Part shown: positions 34,935 through 42,534 of the stretch, piece after piece
How the letters are laid out: each line of letters opens with the position of its first letter
How positions within the stretch are numbered: position 1 is the first letter of the stretch
DNA from: Goleter apudmare HA4340-LM2
GTDB taxonomy: Bacteria; Cyanobacteriota; Cyanobacteriia; Cyanobacteriales; Nostocaceae
Length of the DNA stretch: 64,000 nt
Direction of reading: 5' to 3'
Assembly: GCA_019359495.1 (NCBI GenBank)
Contig: JAHHHF010000077.1
Location: 1-64,000, forward strand
The notes under the pieces: model-generated
What the model was told of the DNA's origin: nothing
Databases searched by the model: none
What the model saw: the letters and a program-made list of their open reading frames with translations, nothing else
Translations under genes and position numbers: made by a program

Positions 34935-35346
34935 CTTCGGGATAAAAGGGTAAACTTTCTGCTTTAATTTCTAAACCCAACTGTTCCAACATTATACGTA
35001 AAACAGGATCGGGCGATAGGCGTAAATAGCTTGGCGTAATTTCTACAGGTAAATGCCGATTGCCTAAATGGTACGCTGCTCGCAGTAACAAAAGTGGTGT
35101 GTCGGCAGATACAGTCAAAACTGGCTCAGATTTAGCAGTGATTTTAATGAAATTACTTTGGCTTTCGTCTTGCAGAATATCACCATCTTTTAAAACAGTG
35201 CCCCTAGGTAAACGCAAAAATATAACTGTGCCATCTTCTAGTTCAAAACGATGACGGCTGCGGGTGCGTTCTTCTGCTGTTAACGCTAGTGTAAAAGTAA
35301 TTATTGCATCCAAGTTAGGCGGTTTTCGTTGGGTTAATGTCAACAT
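34903..35346 (-). CDS. ureE: Urease accessory nickel chaperone UreE
   Basis: UreE carries nickel to the urease maturation complex. The 147-residue protein has the N-terminal peptide-binding domain ([12 protein letters not shown] near 23-34, L-R-L-P-R-G-T near 49) and the C-terminal metal-binding domain with Y-H-L-G-N-R-H near 92-98 (His ligand) and the end G-D-H-A-H-G, a short His tail. First gene of the accessory set. ureA, ureB, ureC and ureD are absent from the window, so structural genes must be elsewhere. A sequence GTG-N8-TAC (35401-35414) upstream is one base away from an NtcA site. Confidence 0.95.
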   Translation of the reverse strand: MLTLTQRKPPNLDAIITFTLALTAEERTRSRHRFELEDGTVIFLRLPRGTVLKDGDILQDESQSNFIKITAKSEPVLTVSADTPLLLLRAAYHLGNRHLPVEITPSYLRLSPDPVLRIMLEQLGLEIKAESLPFYPEVGAYGDHAHG

Positions 35347-35590
35347 AATTTAAATAGAATAGGGAAGACATTGCTTGCCGTTTAAATCCCGACAAGTTCA
35401 GTGAATATTTATACTCTGGTTGCAACTAGATAATTGTTCACTGATTTAATCTGCAAGCTTACTACAATAACGGCATCACTATCCTCAACTTACTCAGTGA
35501 TATGATAAATTTTCTGGGCAATGTCTAGTAATTCTGTCAGTCCAGTGATTTCAACAATACAATCAGGTCTCAAGAAACCTTTTTAGCGAG

Positions 35591-36541
35591 TTGGGCATGC
35601 TGGCGGTTCTTTTATCCTCCTTTGTGTTGGCGTTTCACAACGTGACTGTGCGAGTTTTGTTTTCAGAACATCTCGTAGTCGGTTTATTTTTACTTGGTGG
35701 ATACGTTAAACCAGATTTGCAGAATTCATTCTTGCTGATGTTTATGCGGATGCTGTTAGTGGTTCCACTTATGGCATCTCTAGCATTTAAGTTATATCCA
35801 TCTGCTGGCAAAGAATTCCGCGATTTGTTCAGACGAGAAAGCTTCGATGTTCTCATCCAAGCCTTGGGTTGTGGGGTACTAATGTTTGTGTACATCGCCT
35901 CACTCTACGTTGGTATTGGCTTGATTCCTACCAGCATTGCCATGACCCTCTTCTTTACCTATCCCGTGTTTACAACGCTACTGGCTTGGAGGTTTTTTGG
36001 CGATCGCCCCACACTCTTCCGTTGGTTAGTTATGGGTATTATTCTAGGGGGCAGCATACTCACATTACCCCCATTTGCTTCTATCTCCAGCAGTGATACC
36101 ATGACTACGGGCATTGCCGCTAGCTTTATTTCTGGGATAGTTTACGCTTTCTATAATGTCACCGCCCAAAAATGTTTAGCGAGATTACATCCAGTTCCTT
36201 TTACCTGGATTAGTTTTGCCTGTACTCTACTACTTTCTGGTATTTGTTTGCTGTTTTGGCAACCTCCCAGCACTCAAATGAATTGGACACCCCTGTGGAT
36301 TGGCAGTATTTTTTCGGGTGTGGTCAGTTTTTTAGGACACACTCTCAACAATCTAGGAATTCGCATGATTGGCGCAACCAAGGCTTCCATCATTGGTGCT
36401 AGCAGTCCAGCATTAACTGCTATAGTCGCATGGGCCACGATCAGCGAAACTTTAAATCTGATTCAGATTTTGGGGATTGGTGTTGTCACCTTGGGAATGG
36501 CGCTGCTGAGTGGTGAAGGCTTTGTGCATAGGGCTAGCTGA
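35591..36541 (+). CDS. EamA/DMT-family transporter
   Basis: A 316-residue membrane protein with about ten hydrophobic segments in two EamA repeats (first ~5-145, second ~165-310), typical of drug/metabolite transporters. It begins at TTG 35591 or ATG 35597. The frame is open upstream only to a stop at 35546-35548. From memory, many Nostoc relatives carry a long coiled-coil stretch before a similar first membrane helix (S-x-L-G-x-L-x-V-L-L-S), which would make this a shortened copy. Substrate unknown. A loop between helices 1 and 2 is longer than usual (S-E-H...G-G-Y-V-K-P-D). Confidence 0.85.
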   Translation: MGMLAVLLSSFVLAFHNVTVRVLFSEHLVVGLFLLGGYVKPDLQNSFLLMFMRMLLVVPLMASLAFKLYPSAGKEFRDLFRRESFDVLIQALGCGVLMFVYIASLYVGIGLIPTSIAMTLFFTYPVFTTLLAWRFFGDRPTLFRWLVMGIILGGSILTLPPFASISSSDTMTTGIAASFISGIVYAFYNVTAQKCLARLHPVPFTWISFACTLLLSGICLLFWQPPSTQMNWTPLWIGSIFSGVVSFLGHTLNNLGIRMIGATKASIIGASSPALTAIVAWATISETLNLIQILGIGVVTLGMALLSGEGFVHRAS

Positions 36542-36599
36542 TCATATAAATATGTTAAATTTTTAGGCGTTGCTGAATCAGGGGATGAACTGTGATGTT

Positions 36600-36700
36600 T
36601 TGAAATCTCAGACTCTTGATTCTCTCTGCGTCTGGAGCGCGACGCCACTTGCTTCAAGTCGGGGAACCCGCCCAACGCGGAGGCTCCTCTGCGTGAAATA
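36600..36700. repeat. Dispersed Nostoc repeat between the EamA gene and hisC
   Basis: Contains CTCTGCGTCTGGAG, GCGACGCCACTTGCTTCAAG and GAACCCGCCCAACGC in sequence, a GC-rich block unlike its AT-rich flanks. Part of it is shared with the element at 13930-14021. Confidence 0.5.
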
Positions 36701-36733
36701 CATCATCCCGCATTTATGCAACACCAATTTTTG

Positions 36734-37798
36734 TTATACTCTCCCCTTCTCGATCAAATCACTCAAAGCCTGTACTAAGATTTGATTTTGCTCATCAGTA
36801 CCAACTGTGATGCGTAATTTATCTTCTAATCTTGGTTGTTTGAAGTAGCGGATTAAGATTTTCTGTTCTTTGAGTTTTTGATAGAGGTATTCGGCGTTTC
36901 CTTGGGGGGGTTGGGTGAGTAAAAAATTGGTTTGAGAATCCCAAACACGAAAACCTAATTTTTTTAAGTCTGATGCTAGCTGTGTCCTGGATGCTTTCAC
37001 CTTTGCTACACAACCATTTTTATAAGCTTGGTCGGTAATAGCAGCTGCGCCAACTGCACAGGCGATCGCATCAATGTTATAGCTATCTTTAACTTTAAAC
37101 AATCCCTGTAATAGCTTGGGATTTGCCACCCCAAAACCCAAACGCAGTCCTGCTAAAGAGTATCCCTTAGACAGTGTCCGAATAGCGATCGCATTCTCGT
37201 ATTCTTTTACCACAGCCAAGGCACTTTCTTCGGCAAAGTCTGTGTAGGCTTCGTCAATCACTAACACCCCAGATAAACAGCTGGCTAATTGCCGTAACTC
37301 ATCAACTGGTATCACCTGCCCCGATGGACTATTGGGAGATGCAATAAATGTCACAGCACCATCGGCAGCAATCAGTTCTTCTATGGGCAACTCATAGTTT
37401 TTGCCGTAGGCAACCTCAGCAATTTCCGCATCCTGTGCCTCAGTCAATGTGTGATATAGCACGTAAGTTGGTATGGGATAGACCACTTTCCGCCCAGGTT
37501 CTGTACAAGCTCGGATCACCACACTTAGTAACTCATCACTGCCATTTCCTACAATGATCCAATCACTAGGAACACCTAAAACCTGACTTGCAGCTTGTCG
37601 GAATTCTTCCCCAAATGGTTCTGGATACCGTCGCAACCATTCACCATCAATATTCTTGAGCACAGCTAATGCCGCAGGTGAAGGAGGATAGGGATTCTCA
37701 TTACTATTGAGTTTAATCACCTGCGTACCCCGTGGTGGTTGTTCACCAGGGATGTAGCTAGCCATTGCATCAATATTAGGGCGGAAGTAGTTGGTCAT
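36734..37798 (-). CDS. hisC: Histidinol-phosphate aminotransferase HisC
   Basis: This PLP enzyme converts imidazole acetol phosphate and glutamate to histidinol phosphate in histidine synthesis; some cyanobacterial copies also act on aromatic amino acids. The 354-residue protein has L-N-S-N-E-N-P-Y near 30-37, G-N-G-S-D-E-L near 84, S-P-N-S-P-S-G near 155-161, D-E-A-Y near 184 and the PLP lysine in T-L-S-K-G-Y-S near 209-215, followed by G-L-R-L-G-F. The ATG (37796-37798) sits in a heptamer repeat, giving the N-terminus M-T-N-Y. The DUF442 gene is 56 bases upstream on the same strand. Confidence 0.95.
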   Translation of the reverse strand: MTNYFRPNIDAMASYIPGEQPPRGTQVIKLNSNENPYPPSPAALAVLKNIDGEWLRRYPEPFGEEFRQAASQVLGVPSDWIIVGNGSDELLSVVIRACTEPGRKVVYPIPTYVLYHTLTEAQDAEIAEVAYGKNYELPIEELIAADGAVTFIASPNSPSGQVIPVDELRQLASCLSGVLVIDEAYTDFAEESALAVVKEYENAIAIRTLSKGYSLAGLRLGFGVANPKLLQGLFKVKDSYNIDAIACAVGAAAITDQAYKNGCVAKVKASRTQLASDLKKLGFRVWDSQTNFLLTQPPQGNAEYLYQKLKEQKILIRYFKQPRLEDKLRITVGTDEQNQILVQALSDLIEKGRV

Positions 37799-37817
37799 TT
37801 GTTATTTGTTATTTGTC
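37799..37817. repeat. Heptamer repeat giving the hisC start codon
   Basis: On the minus strand the units AAATAAC, AAATAAC and AAATGAC run into the hisC ATG, exactly as at ureG and the kinase at 20149. Confidence 0.75.
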
Positions 37818-37853
37818 GAAATTTATTCCTCCCCATGCCCAATACCCCATTCC

Positions 37854-38333
37854 CTATTCAACTAACACAACTACCTTGCCATACTTTGCCAGATAGTCCA
37901 CAAATAGTTGCTTCAGGCGGGGATTGACTCCAGCGTGTTCAAAGAACCCAAAGCCGAGATGTTTAGCTTTTTCTAAAGTTTGCTCCGGTGTTAATCCTTC
38001 TGCGATCGCTATACTTAACAATGCAATTCCTGTTGATCGCATGGCTGCGGCACAATGTATGAGCACCGGTTTGGGCAGATGTTCTAGTGTGGTGAGAATT
38101 TCGGTAACTAGCTCTTCATTGATGGCTTCTAGCTTGAGCGGCATATTGATGTAATGCAACCCCAAGGCTTCTACTATTTGTTGTTCATCCTTGAGATATC
38201 CTAGTTCACTTGGCGATCGCAAATTTAAAACTGATTGAAAACCCTCTTGGCTAGCTTGTTGCAGTTGTTGTTTTGTAACTTGCCCTGTTGTTGTCAAGTT
38301 TTCATTAATCCGGATGGCGTTGTTCACTTTCAT
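37854..38333 (-). CDS. DUF442/tyrosine-phosphatase-like protein
   Basis: A 159-residue soluble protein. The active-site-like loop is I-H-C-A-A-A-M-R-S near residues 92-100, a C-x4-R-S pattern as in DUF442 (beta-lactamase-hydrolase-like phosphatase) and rhodaneses, rather than the C-x5-R of classical tyrosine phosphatases. The N-terminal part (N-E-N-L-T-T-T-G-Q-V-T near 10-20 and S-V-L-N-L-R-S-P-S-E near 35-44) is the DUF442 hallmark. It could be a phosphatase or a sulfur transferase. Located upstream of hisC on the same strand. Confidence 0.83.
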   Translation of the reverse strand: MKVNNAIRINENLTTTGQVTKQQLQQASQEGFQSVLNLRSPSELGYLKDEQQIVEALGLHYINMPLKLEAINEELVTEILTTLEHLPKPVLIHCAAAMRSTGIALLSIAIAEGLTPEQTLEKAKHLGFGFFEHAGVNPRLKQLFVDYLAKYGKVVVLVE

Positions 38334-38635
38334 TCCCTTTGACTTTTTATCCCCTTCGGCTGGGCAATTGCTCTATTAAACCAGCTTTGAGAACCTATTC
38401 AAAACAACTGCGGTGAATTTTCCCAAATCCCCATGAGGTTGATTATTGATTGGTTTGTTCATAATGCACGGCTCGTTTTATGAAGGAACCTTGAAGTTGT
38501 ATTGTATGCCTGACCTATAGGTTTACCGGAGTTTTATTTATGCCCTAAACTTTAAGCGTTACCTACAGTATCTTGAGCATGACTGCCTATGCTGTATCTT
38601 GGGTGACAAAATTTTCCAGACAACCTGCAAATTCC
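38334..38635. other. Intergenic, nothing recognised
   Basis: About 300 bases between the DUF442 gene and the 3' end of pyrB. No gene, strong hairpin or shared repeat seen. Confidence 0.4.
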
Positions 38636-39676
38636 TTAAACCTTACCGCTACCGATTAAATACAATAGCGCCATCCGAACAGCGACACCACTAGTCACTT
38701 GCGATTGAATAAGGCTAAATTCTGGGTCATCCATTAAATCAGAGCTGATTTCCACACCACGATTAACCGGGCCGGGATGGAGAACTTTGACATCAGGTTG
38801 ACATAATGTGAGTTTGTGACGTGTAATCCCAAACAATTGATGATATTCTCGCAGACTGGGGAGTAAATGAGTCGTCATCCGTTCTTTTTGCAGGCGTAGA
38901 GTCATGACAAAATCAGCATCACGCAAAGCTGGTTCTAATTGCCAATGAAGAAATAGCGGACGATGGGGAACTGGGGGTTGGGGATAAGGGGCAATTGGGA
39001 TTGGGGAATTTGTGGTTTCTTCAGAAAAATAATCGGCAAAAAACTTGGGTAACAAAGTGGGTGGTGCTGCTAGATGGACTTCTGCCCCGCTAGCAGTTAA
39101 GCTCCAAATATTCGATCGCGCGACGCGAGAATGTAAAATATCCCCCACAATCGCAATCTTTTTGCCCTTTAATAGTTCTATGCGTGGATTGGCAGGGTCA
39201 ATTAAAGTACAGATGGTAAATAAATCTAGCAATCCTTGAGAAGGATGCTCATGTTGTCCATCACCGGCATTGAGCACACTAACTCGCACACCTAAACGAT
39301 CCATTTCTTGAGCGATCGCATTTGGTACTCCTGCCTCTCGATGGCGAATCACCATGATATCAGTTCCCATCGCCAAATAGGTCTTGGCTGTGTCGAGAAT
39401 TGTTTCACCCTTGGTCATGGATGAAGTTGAAGCCGCAAAATTCAGCGTATCTGCACTGAGACGCTTGGCAGCAATTTCAAAACTGCTGCGAGTCCGGGTA
39501 GAGGGTTCAAAAAATAAATTCGCCACCACCTGTCCCTGCAAGGTTGGCACTTTCTTTGTCCGTCGTGATAGCACCTCTTGAAAACTAGCCGCAGTTTGCA
39601 AAACAGTATCATATTCAACGGCAGTAAAATCAGCCAATGAAAGAATGTGATGACGATTCCAGGTGGTAGTAGGCAT
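38636..39676 (-). CDS. pyrB: Aspartate carbamoyltransferase catalytic subunit PyrB
   Basis: PyrB joins carbamoyl phosphate and aspartate in pyrimidine synthesis. The 346-residue protein shows [10 protein letters not shown] near residues 54-63, the carbamoyl phosphate loop, D-G-Q-H-E-H-P-S-Q near 137-145 and L-R-L-Q-K-E-R near 275. It is longer than the usual ~310 residues mainly because of an insertion near residues 222-238, [16 protein letters not shown], encoded by CCCC-rich heptamer-like repeat DNA (about 38964-39010). The insertion keeps the frame and lies before F-L-H-W-Q-L-E, in a surface loop by position. No regulatory pyrI nearby. Confidence 0.95.
   Translation of the reverse strand: MPTTTWNRHHILSLADFTAVEYDTVLQTAASFQEVLSRRTKKVPTLQGQVVANLFFEPSTRTRSSFEIAAKRLSADTLNFAASTSSMTKGETILDTAKTYLAMGTDIMVIRHREAGVPNAIAQEMDRLGVRVSVLNAGDGQHEHPSQGLLDLFTICTLIDPANPRIELLKGKKIAIVGDILHSRVARSNIWSLTASGAEVHLAAPPTLLPKFFADYFSEETTNSPIPIAPYPQPPVPHRPLFLHWQLEPALRDADFVMTLRLQKERMTTHLLPSLREYHQLFGITRHKLTLCQPDVKVLHPGPVNRGVEISSDLMDDPEFSLIQSQVTSGVAVRMALLYLIGSGKV
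38964..39010 (-). repeat. STRR1-like heptamer array inside pyrB
   Basis: On the coding strand the units CCCCAAT, CCCAATT, CCCCTTAT, CCCCAAC, CCCCAGT and CCCCAT follow each other. They fit the CCCCRRT unit of short tandemly repeated repetitive sequences described for heterocystous cyanobacteria, here translated as a Pro-rich stretch. Confidence 0.75.
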
Positions 39677-39755
39677 AAATAGCTATGAATTTTTGGTGTA
39701 GAGATAGGATTGAAAGCTTCTCTACAGCTTTTTAATTTACAGGAATGTACAAATT

Positions 39756-39840
39756 AAGTAACTGGAGATAATTAATTTCCAATATGTTTCATGCCCCATG
39801 CCCAACCCTCATGAGTGTATTTATGTTCATCCAGTTACTT
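39756..39840. mobile_element. MITE-like element overlapping the end of padR
   Basis: AAGTAACTGGA (39756-39766) and TCCAGTTACTT (39830-39840) are perfect 11-bp inverted ends of an 85-bp element. The right end contains the stop codon and the last Lys codon of the padR gene (39835-39840). The interior (ATAATTAATTTC, ATGCCCCATGCCC, CTCATGAGTGTATTTAT) matches the copy at 42408-42494. Confidence 0.8.
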
Positions 39841-40401
39841 ACCTGATATTTTTTCTGCCATTTGATTCAGTTTAGCTAAAGTTTCTTCACACCAAGCAAT
39901 CAGAGCCTGAGTTATGTGCAGCTTATAACTATTTGTGATCAGCCAGTAGGGAGCATTAGGGTTTTCAGCCTCATTCGCCTTGACCTCTTGGGCGATCGCT
40001 TGATACTTTTGCAATAATTGCTGTTGCAGTTTCTGGAATTGTTCTACGTGTCGAATATTTTCAGCTACAGTCATCTGTTGTCCAAAGAACAACTTTAACA
40101 GAATCTCGATTCTGTCTACATGCGGTTCCACAGGTTCTGTTAACCAGTGTTGCAATTCTTCCAGACCTTTGTCTGTGAGCATATAGATGTGGCGGTCTGG
40201 CTTGCCAACTTGTGGCTTAATCGATTGAGTTGCCAGTCCTTCGGCCACAAATCGTTTGAGAATCGGATAAATCTGCCCGTAACTTTCACTCCAAAAATTG
40301 CCAGTGCTGGTTTCAATCTTCTTTTTGATGTCGTAACCAGAATGAGGGCCAAAACTCAATATCCCCAGGATGGCGTACTTACTCTTATTTTCTCTTGGCA
40401 T
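39835..40401 (-). CDS. PadR-family transcriptional regulator
   Basis: A 188-residue regulator. The N-terminal winged helix covers ~8-80: A-I-L-G-I-L-S-F-G-P-H-S-G-Y-D-I-K-K near 9-26, Y-G-Q-I-Y-P-I-L-K-R-F near 41-51, L-T-D-K-G near 75. The C-terminal ~90 residues are a helical dimerisation arm (PadR_C/Vir-type), so it is the long PadR subfamily. A 17-bp palindrome lies 17 bases before the ATG and a second one further up, which suggests self-regulation. Its stop codon is supplied by a MITE-like element. Target genes unknown; mgtE upstream on the same strand is separated by 160 bases. Confidence 0.9.
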   Translation of the reverse strand: MPRENKSKYAILGILSFGPHSGYDIKKKIETSTGNFWSESYGQIYPILKRFVAEGLATQSIKPQVGKPDRHIYMLTDKGLEELQHWLTEPVEPHVDRIEILLKLFFGQQMTVAENIRHVEQFQKLQQQLLQKYQAIAQEVKANEAENPNAPYWLITNSYKLHITQALIAWCEETLAKLNQMAEKISGK

Positions 40402-40417
40402 TACTATTTAGTGGGCA

Positions 40418-40434
40418 TATATCTATAAGATATA
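40418..40434. promoter_or_regulatory. Palindrome upstream of padR, candidate operator
   Basis: TATATCT (40418-40424) and AGATATA (40428-40434) are perfect inverted arms with a 3-base centre, placed in the likely 5' leader or promoter of padR. A second dyad, AAGTGGAAT/ATTCCACTT (40441-40449/40456-40464), stands just upstream. Confidence 0.55.
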
Positions 40435-40562
40435 AATGTGAAGTGGAATAGTAATATTCCACTTCCGGATTGCTATACATCAGCAGCATGTGAGGCAAAA
40501 GCAATACTTGGAACGGATACTGAGTGAACTTACCCCAATTAGTAAGTAAAATTGCCGCCAGA

Positions 40563-41915
40563 TTAAGTTGGGAGATGAAACACCTTTAAAGCCAGAGAAA
40601 TCAGGCTGAGAAAAGTTAAAAAACCCACCATATCGAGCATAGTCGTTAACAAAGGCCCGCTAACTAGAGCCGGATCTAACTTGAGTCGCTTCAAACCCAT
40701 TGGTAGTAAGGTGCCAAGAGTCACAGCTACAACCGTATTAGTTGCCATTACTACGCCGGCAATAAAAGCTACCCAACGCTCTTGGGGTTGCGCCCAAATC
40801 AAAGACAACATAATCATCGTCATTGATAAAACTAAGGCAGTACCTAAACCAGCGCAAAGTTCCTTACGCAAAATCTTCAGTGTATCTTTAGGTGTCACTT
40901 CTCCTACACCCAAGCCGCGAATTGTTACTGTTAATGCTTGAATGCCGACAGTTCCACCAGTGTTAGAAAAAATGGGCATAATGACTGCGAGAACTGGCAC
41001 GGCAGCAATCACTGATTGAAAAGGAGCGATGACACTAGCAGCACCAATGTAAAGTGCCATAATTCCCAGCAACCAAGGTAAGCGCTTACGAATGGTGACG
41101 CGGGGAGCAGACAAAGCCGCCTCATCACCACTTACACCTGCCAGTTTTTGAATATCTTCTGTGGCTTCCTCCTCCAAAATATCGATCACATCATCAATCG
41201 TGATGATGCCCACTAATCGATCTTCCCTGTCTACCACCGGAATAGCGATTAAGTCATAGCGCTTCATAATTTGGGCGACATCTTCTTGGGGAGTCTCAGT
41301 CCTTACCTTAATCACGCGATCGCTAGCAATATCTCGGATAAGAACATCAGGGAAGGTAAATAACAGCTGGCGCAAAGAAACCACACTAACTAGGGTGCGA
41401 TTGTCATCTGTGACGTAAGCGTAATAAATCGTTTCCTTGTCTTCATCCTGACGGCGGATTTTACTTAAGGCTTCGCCTACAGTTAATCCTTGCCGTAACC
41501 GGACATATTCTGTGGTCATTACCCGTCCAGCAGTACCTTCGGGATAGCCAAGAATTGTGGCGGTGGCTTGCCTTTGTTCGGGACTTAATTCTTGCAATAA
41601 GCGTTTGATGACGCCAGCAGGTAGTTCATCAAACAATTCTGCCCGTTCATCGGGACTCATGGCTTCCACAAGTTGCACTACTTGCACATCATGTAGAGAA
41701 TTAATTAGTTCTTCTTGTACTTCTGTGGGCAGATATTCAAAAACATCAATTGCTTGAGCTTTGTTGAGTAGGCGAAAAGCGATCGCTCTTTGTTTTTCAG
41801 GCAATTGTGTAATGTACTCGCCAGCATCAACGGGTTGCACATGGTTCAAATCCCATTTGAGCTGGTTCAGGTCAGAAACGTCAACAAGTGAATTGCGAAC
41901 ATCCTGTGTGAGCAT
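40563..41915 (-). CDS. mgtE: Magnesium transporter MgtE
   Basis: A 450-residue homodimeric Mg2+ channel/transporter of the inner membrane. The N-terminal superhelical domain (~20-135) has repeated L-P-x-E/A units such as Y-L-P-T-E-V-Q-E and L-F-D-E-L-P-A-G; two CBS domains follow (~140-260; V-V-S-L-R-Q-L and G-I-I-T-I-D-D-V-I-D-I-L), which sense Mg2+; five membrane segments fill ~280-445, with P-I-F-S-N-T-G-G-T-V-G-I-Q near 316-328 lining the pore. Two tandem Shine-Dalgarno sequences precede the ATG, in a leader that can fold to hide them. Confidence 0.95.
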   Translation of the reverse strand: MLTQDVRNSLVDVSDLNQLKWDLNHVQPVDAGEYITQLPEKQRAIAFRLLNKAQAIDVFEYLPTEVQEELINSLHDVQVVQLVEAMSPDERAELFDELPAGVIKRLLQELSPEQRQATATILGYPEGTAGRVMTTEYVRLRQGLTVGEALSKIRRQDEDKETIYYAYVTDDNRTLVSVVSLRQLLFTFPDVLIRDIASDRVIKVRTETPQEDVAQIMKRYDLIAIPVVDREDRLVGIITIDDVIDILEEEATEDIQKLAGVSGDEAALSAPRVTIRKRLPWLLGIMALYIGAASVIAPFQSVIAAVPVLAVIMPIFSNTGGTVGIQALTVTIRGLGVGEVTPKDTLKILRKELCAGLGTALVLSMTMIMLSLIWAQPQERWVAFIAGVVMATNTVVAVTLGTLLPMGLKRLKLDPALVSGPLLTTMLDMVGFLTFLSLISLALKVFHLPT

Positions 41916-41985
41916 AATACCTCCATACCTCCTATGGTCTCCCCCGCGCTGGGAGACTTACTCACCAGTTCAGAGGAGGTTAATA
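41916..41985 (-). promoter_or_regulatory. mgtE leader with ribosome-binding-site sequestering hairpin
   Basis: Reading the minus strand: AACCTCCTC (41981-41973) is complementary to the ribosome binding site AGGAGGT (41933-41927), and between them GTCTCCC/GGGAGAC (41957-41951 / 41943-41937) makes a strong inner hairpin. A second GGAGGT (41924-41919) sits 3 bases before the ATG. Folding would block both the SD and ribosome entry; an alternative fold further up (GGAC/GTCC near 42000-42010) could compete. Confidence 0.5.
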
Positions 41986-42534
41986 CTGCCGTCTTGTGGA
42001 CTATGGTCCATAAAATTTAACAATTCAATATCGATAATCCGATCAAGCACCGTTAAGTCATAATACTAACCCGGAATAGTGTTGTCCGGCAGATACAAGT
42101 ATTAGTGTGTAGAAGTTGTGGCATTCCACACAAGCAATTAACTCACGTCCCTGATGTATTCGTTTGATTAGAGTAATCTTACTACTGTCACAATCTGTGT
42201 CAAGTCAATAACCGAAATTACTCGTAAACTTCAAAAAGTCAAATTATTTACATCTATGTTAGTAATTTTTAATTTGTCATTGAGGCAATAATTATGTGAT
42301 TTTACGCAATAAGCCCGCTATTACTAAGCAACGCTAGTATCAAAAGTTTTACTACTTAATTAAAAAAGATTAGTTAGAACACTATACTAGGCAGTTATTA
42401 GGCTGTTAAGTAATCGGGCATAATTAATTTCAAATATTTTTTACTATGCCCTATGCCCGATCTTCATGAGAGTATTTATTTTTGCCTCGCTACTGACAAC
42501 AATCGAATTTAGATGTTGTTGATCTTTTCTGCAT
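41986..42534. other. Upstream region of mgtE and downstream region of sbcC
   Basis: No gene. It includes more self-complementary sequence possibly belonging to the mgtE leader (CCGG/CCGG near 42072-42088), AT-rich sequence, and the repeat copy at 42408-42494. Confidence 0.45.
42408..42494. mobile_element. Second full copy of the 85-bp MITE-like family
   Basis: It aligns along its length with 39756-39840: AAGTAA, CATAATTAATTTC, ATGCCCTATGCCC, CTTCATGAGAGTATTTAT. Its ends (AAGTAATCGGG and CCTCGCTACT) are only partly inverted copies. A third, partial copy is at 14353-14406. Confidence 0.65.

Noticed and set aside
35499-35588. Minus-strand peptide-like frame upstream of the EamA gene
   Set aside because: Reads like a protein tail but lacks a start codon and spans under 30 codons; kept only as an observation.
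41916-42100. M-box (ykoK) magnesium riboswitch before mgtE
   Set aside because: The leader has strong hairpins but I could not match the conserved M-box core, so only an SD-sequestering leader is claimed.
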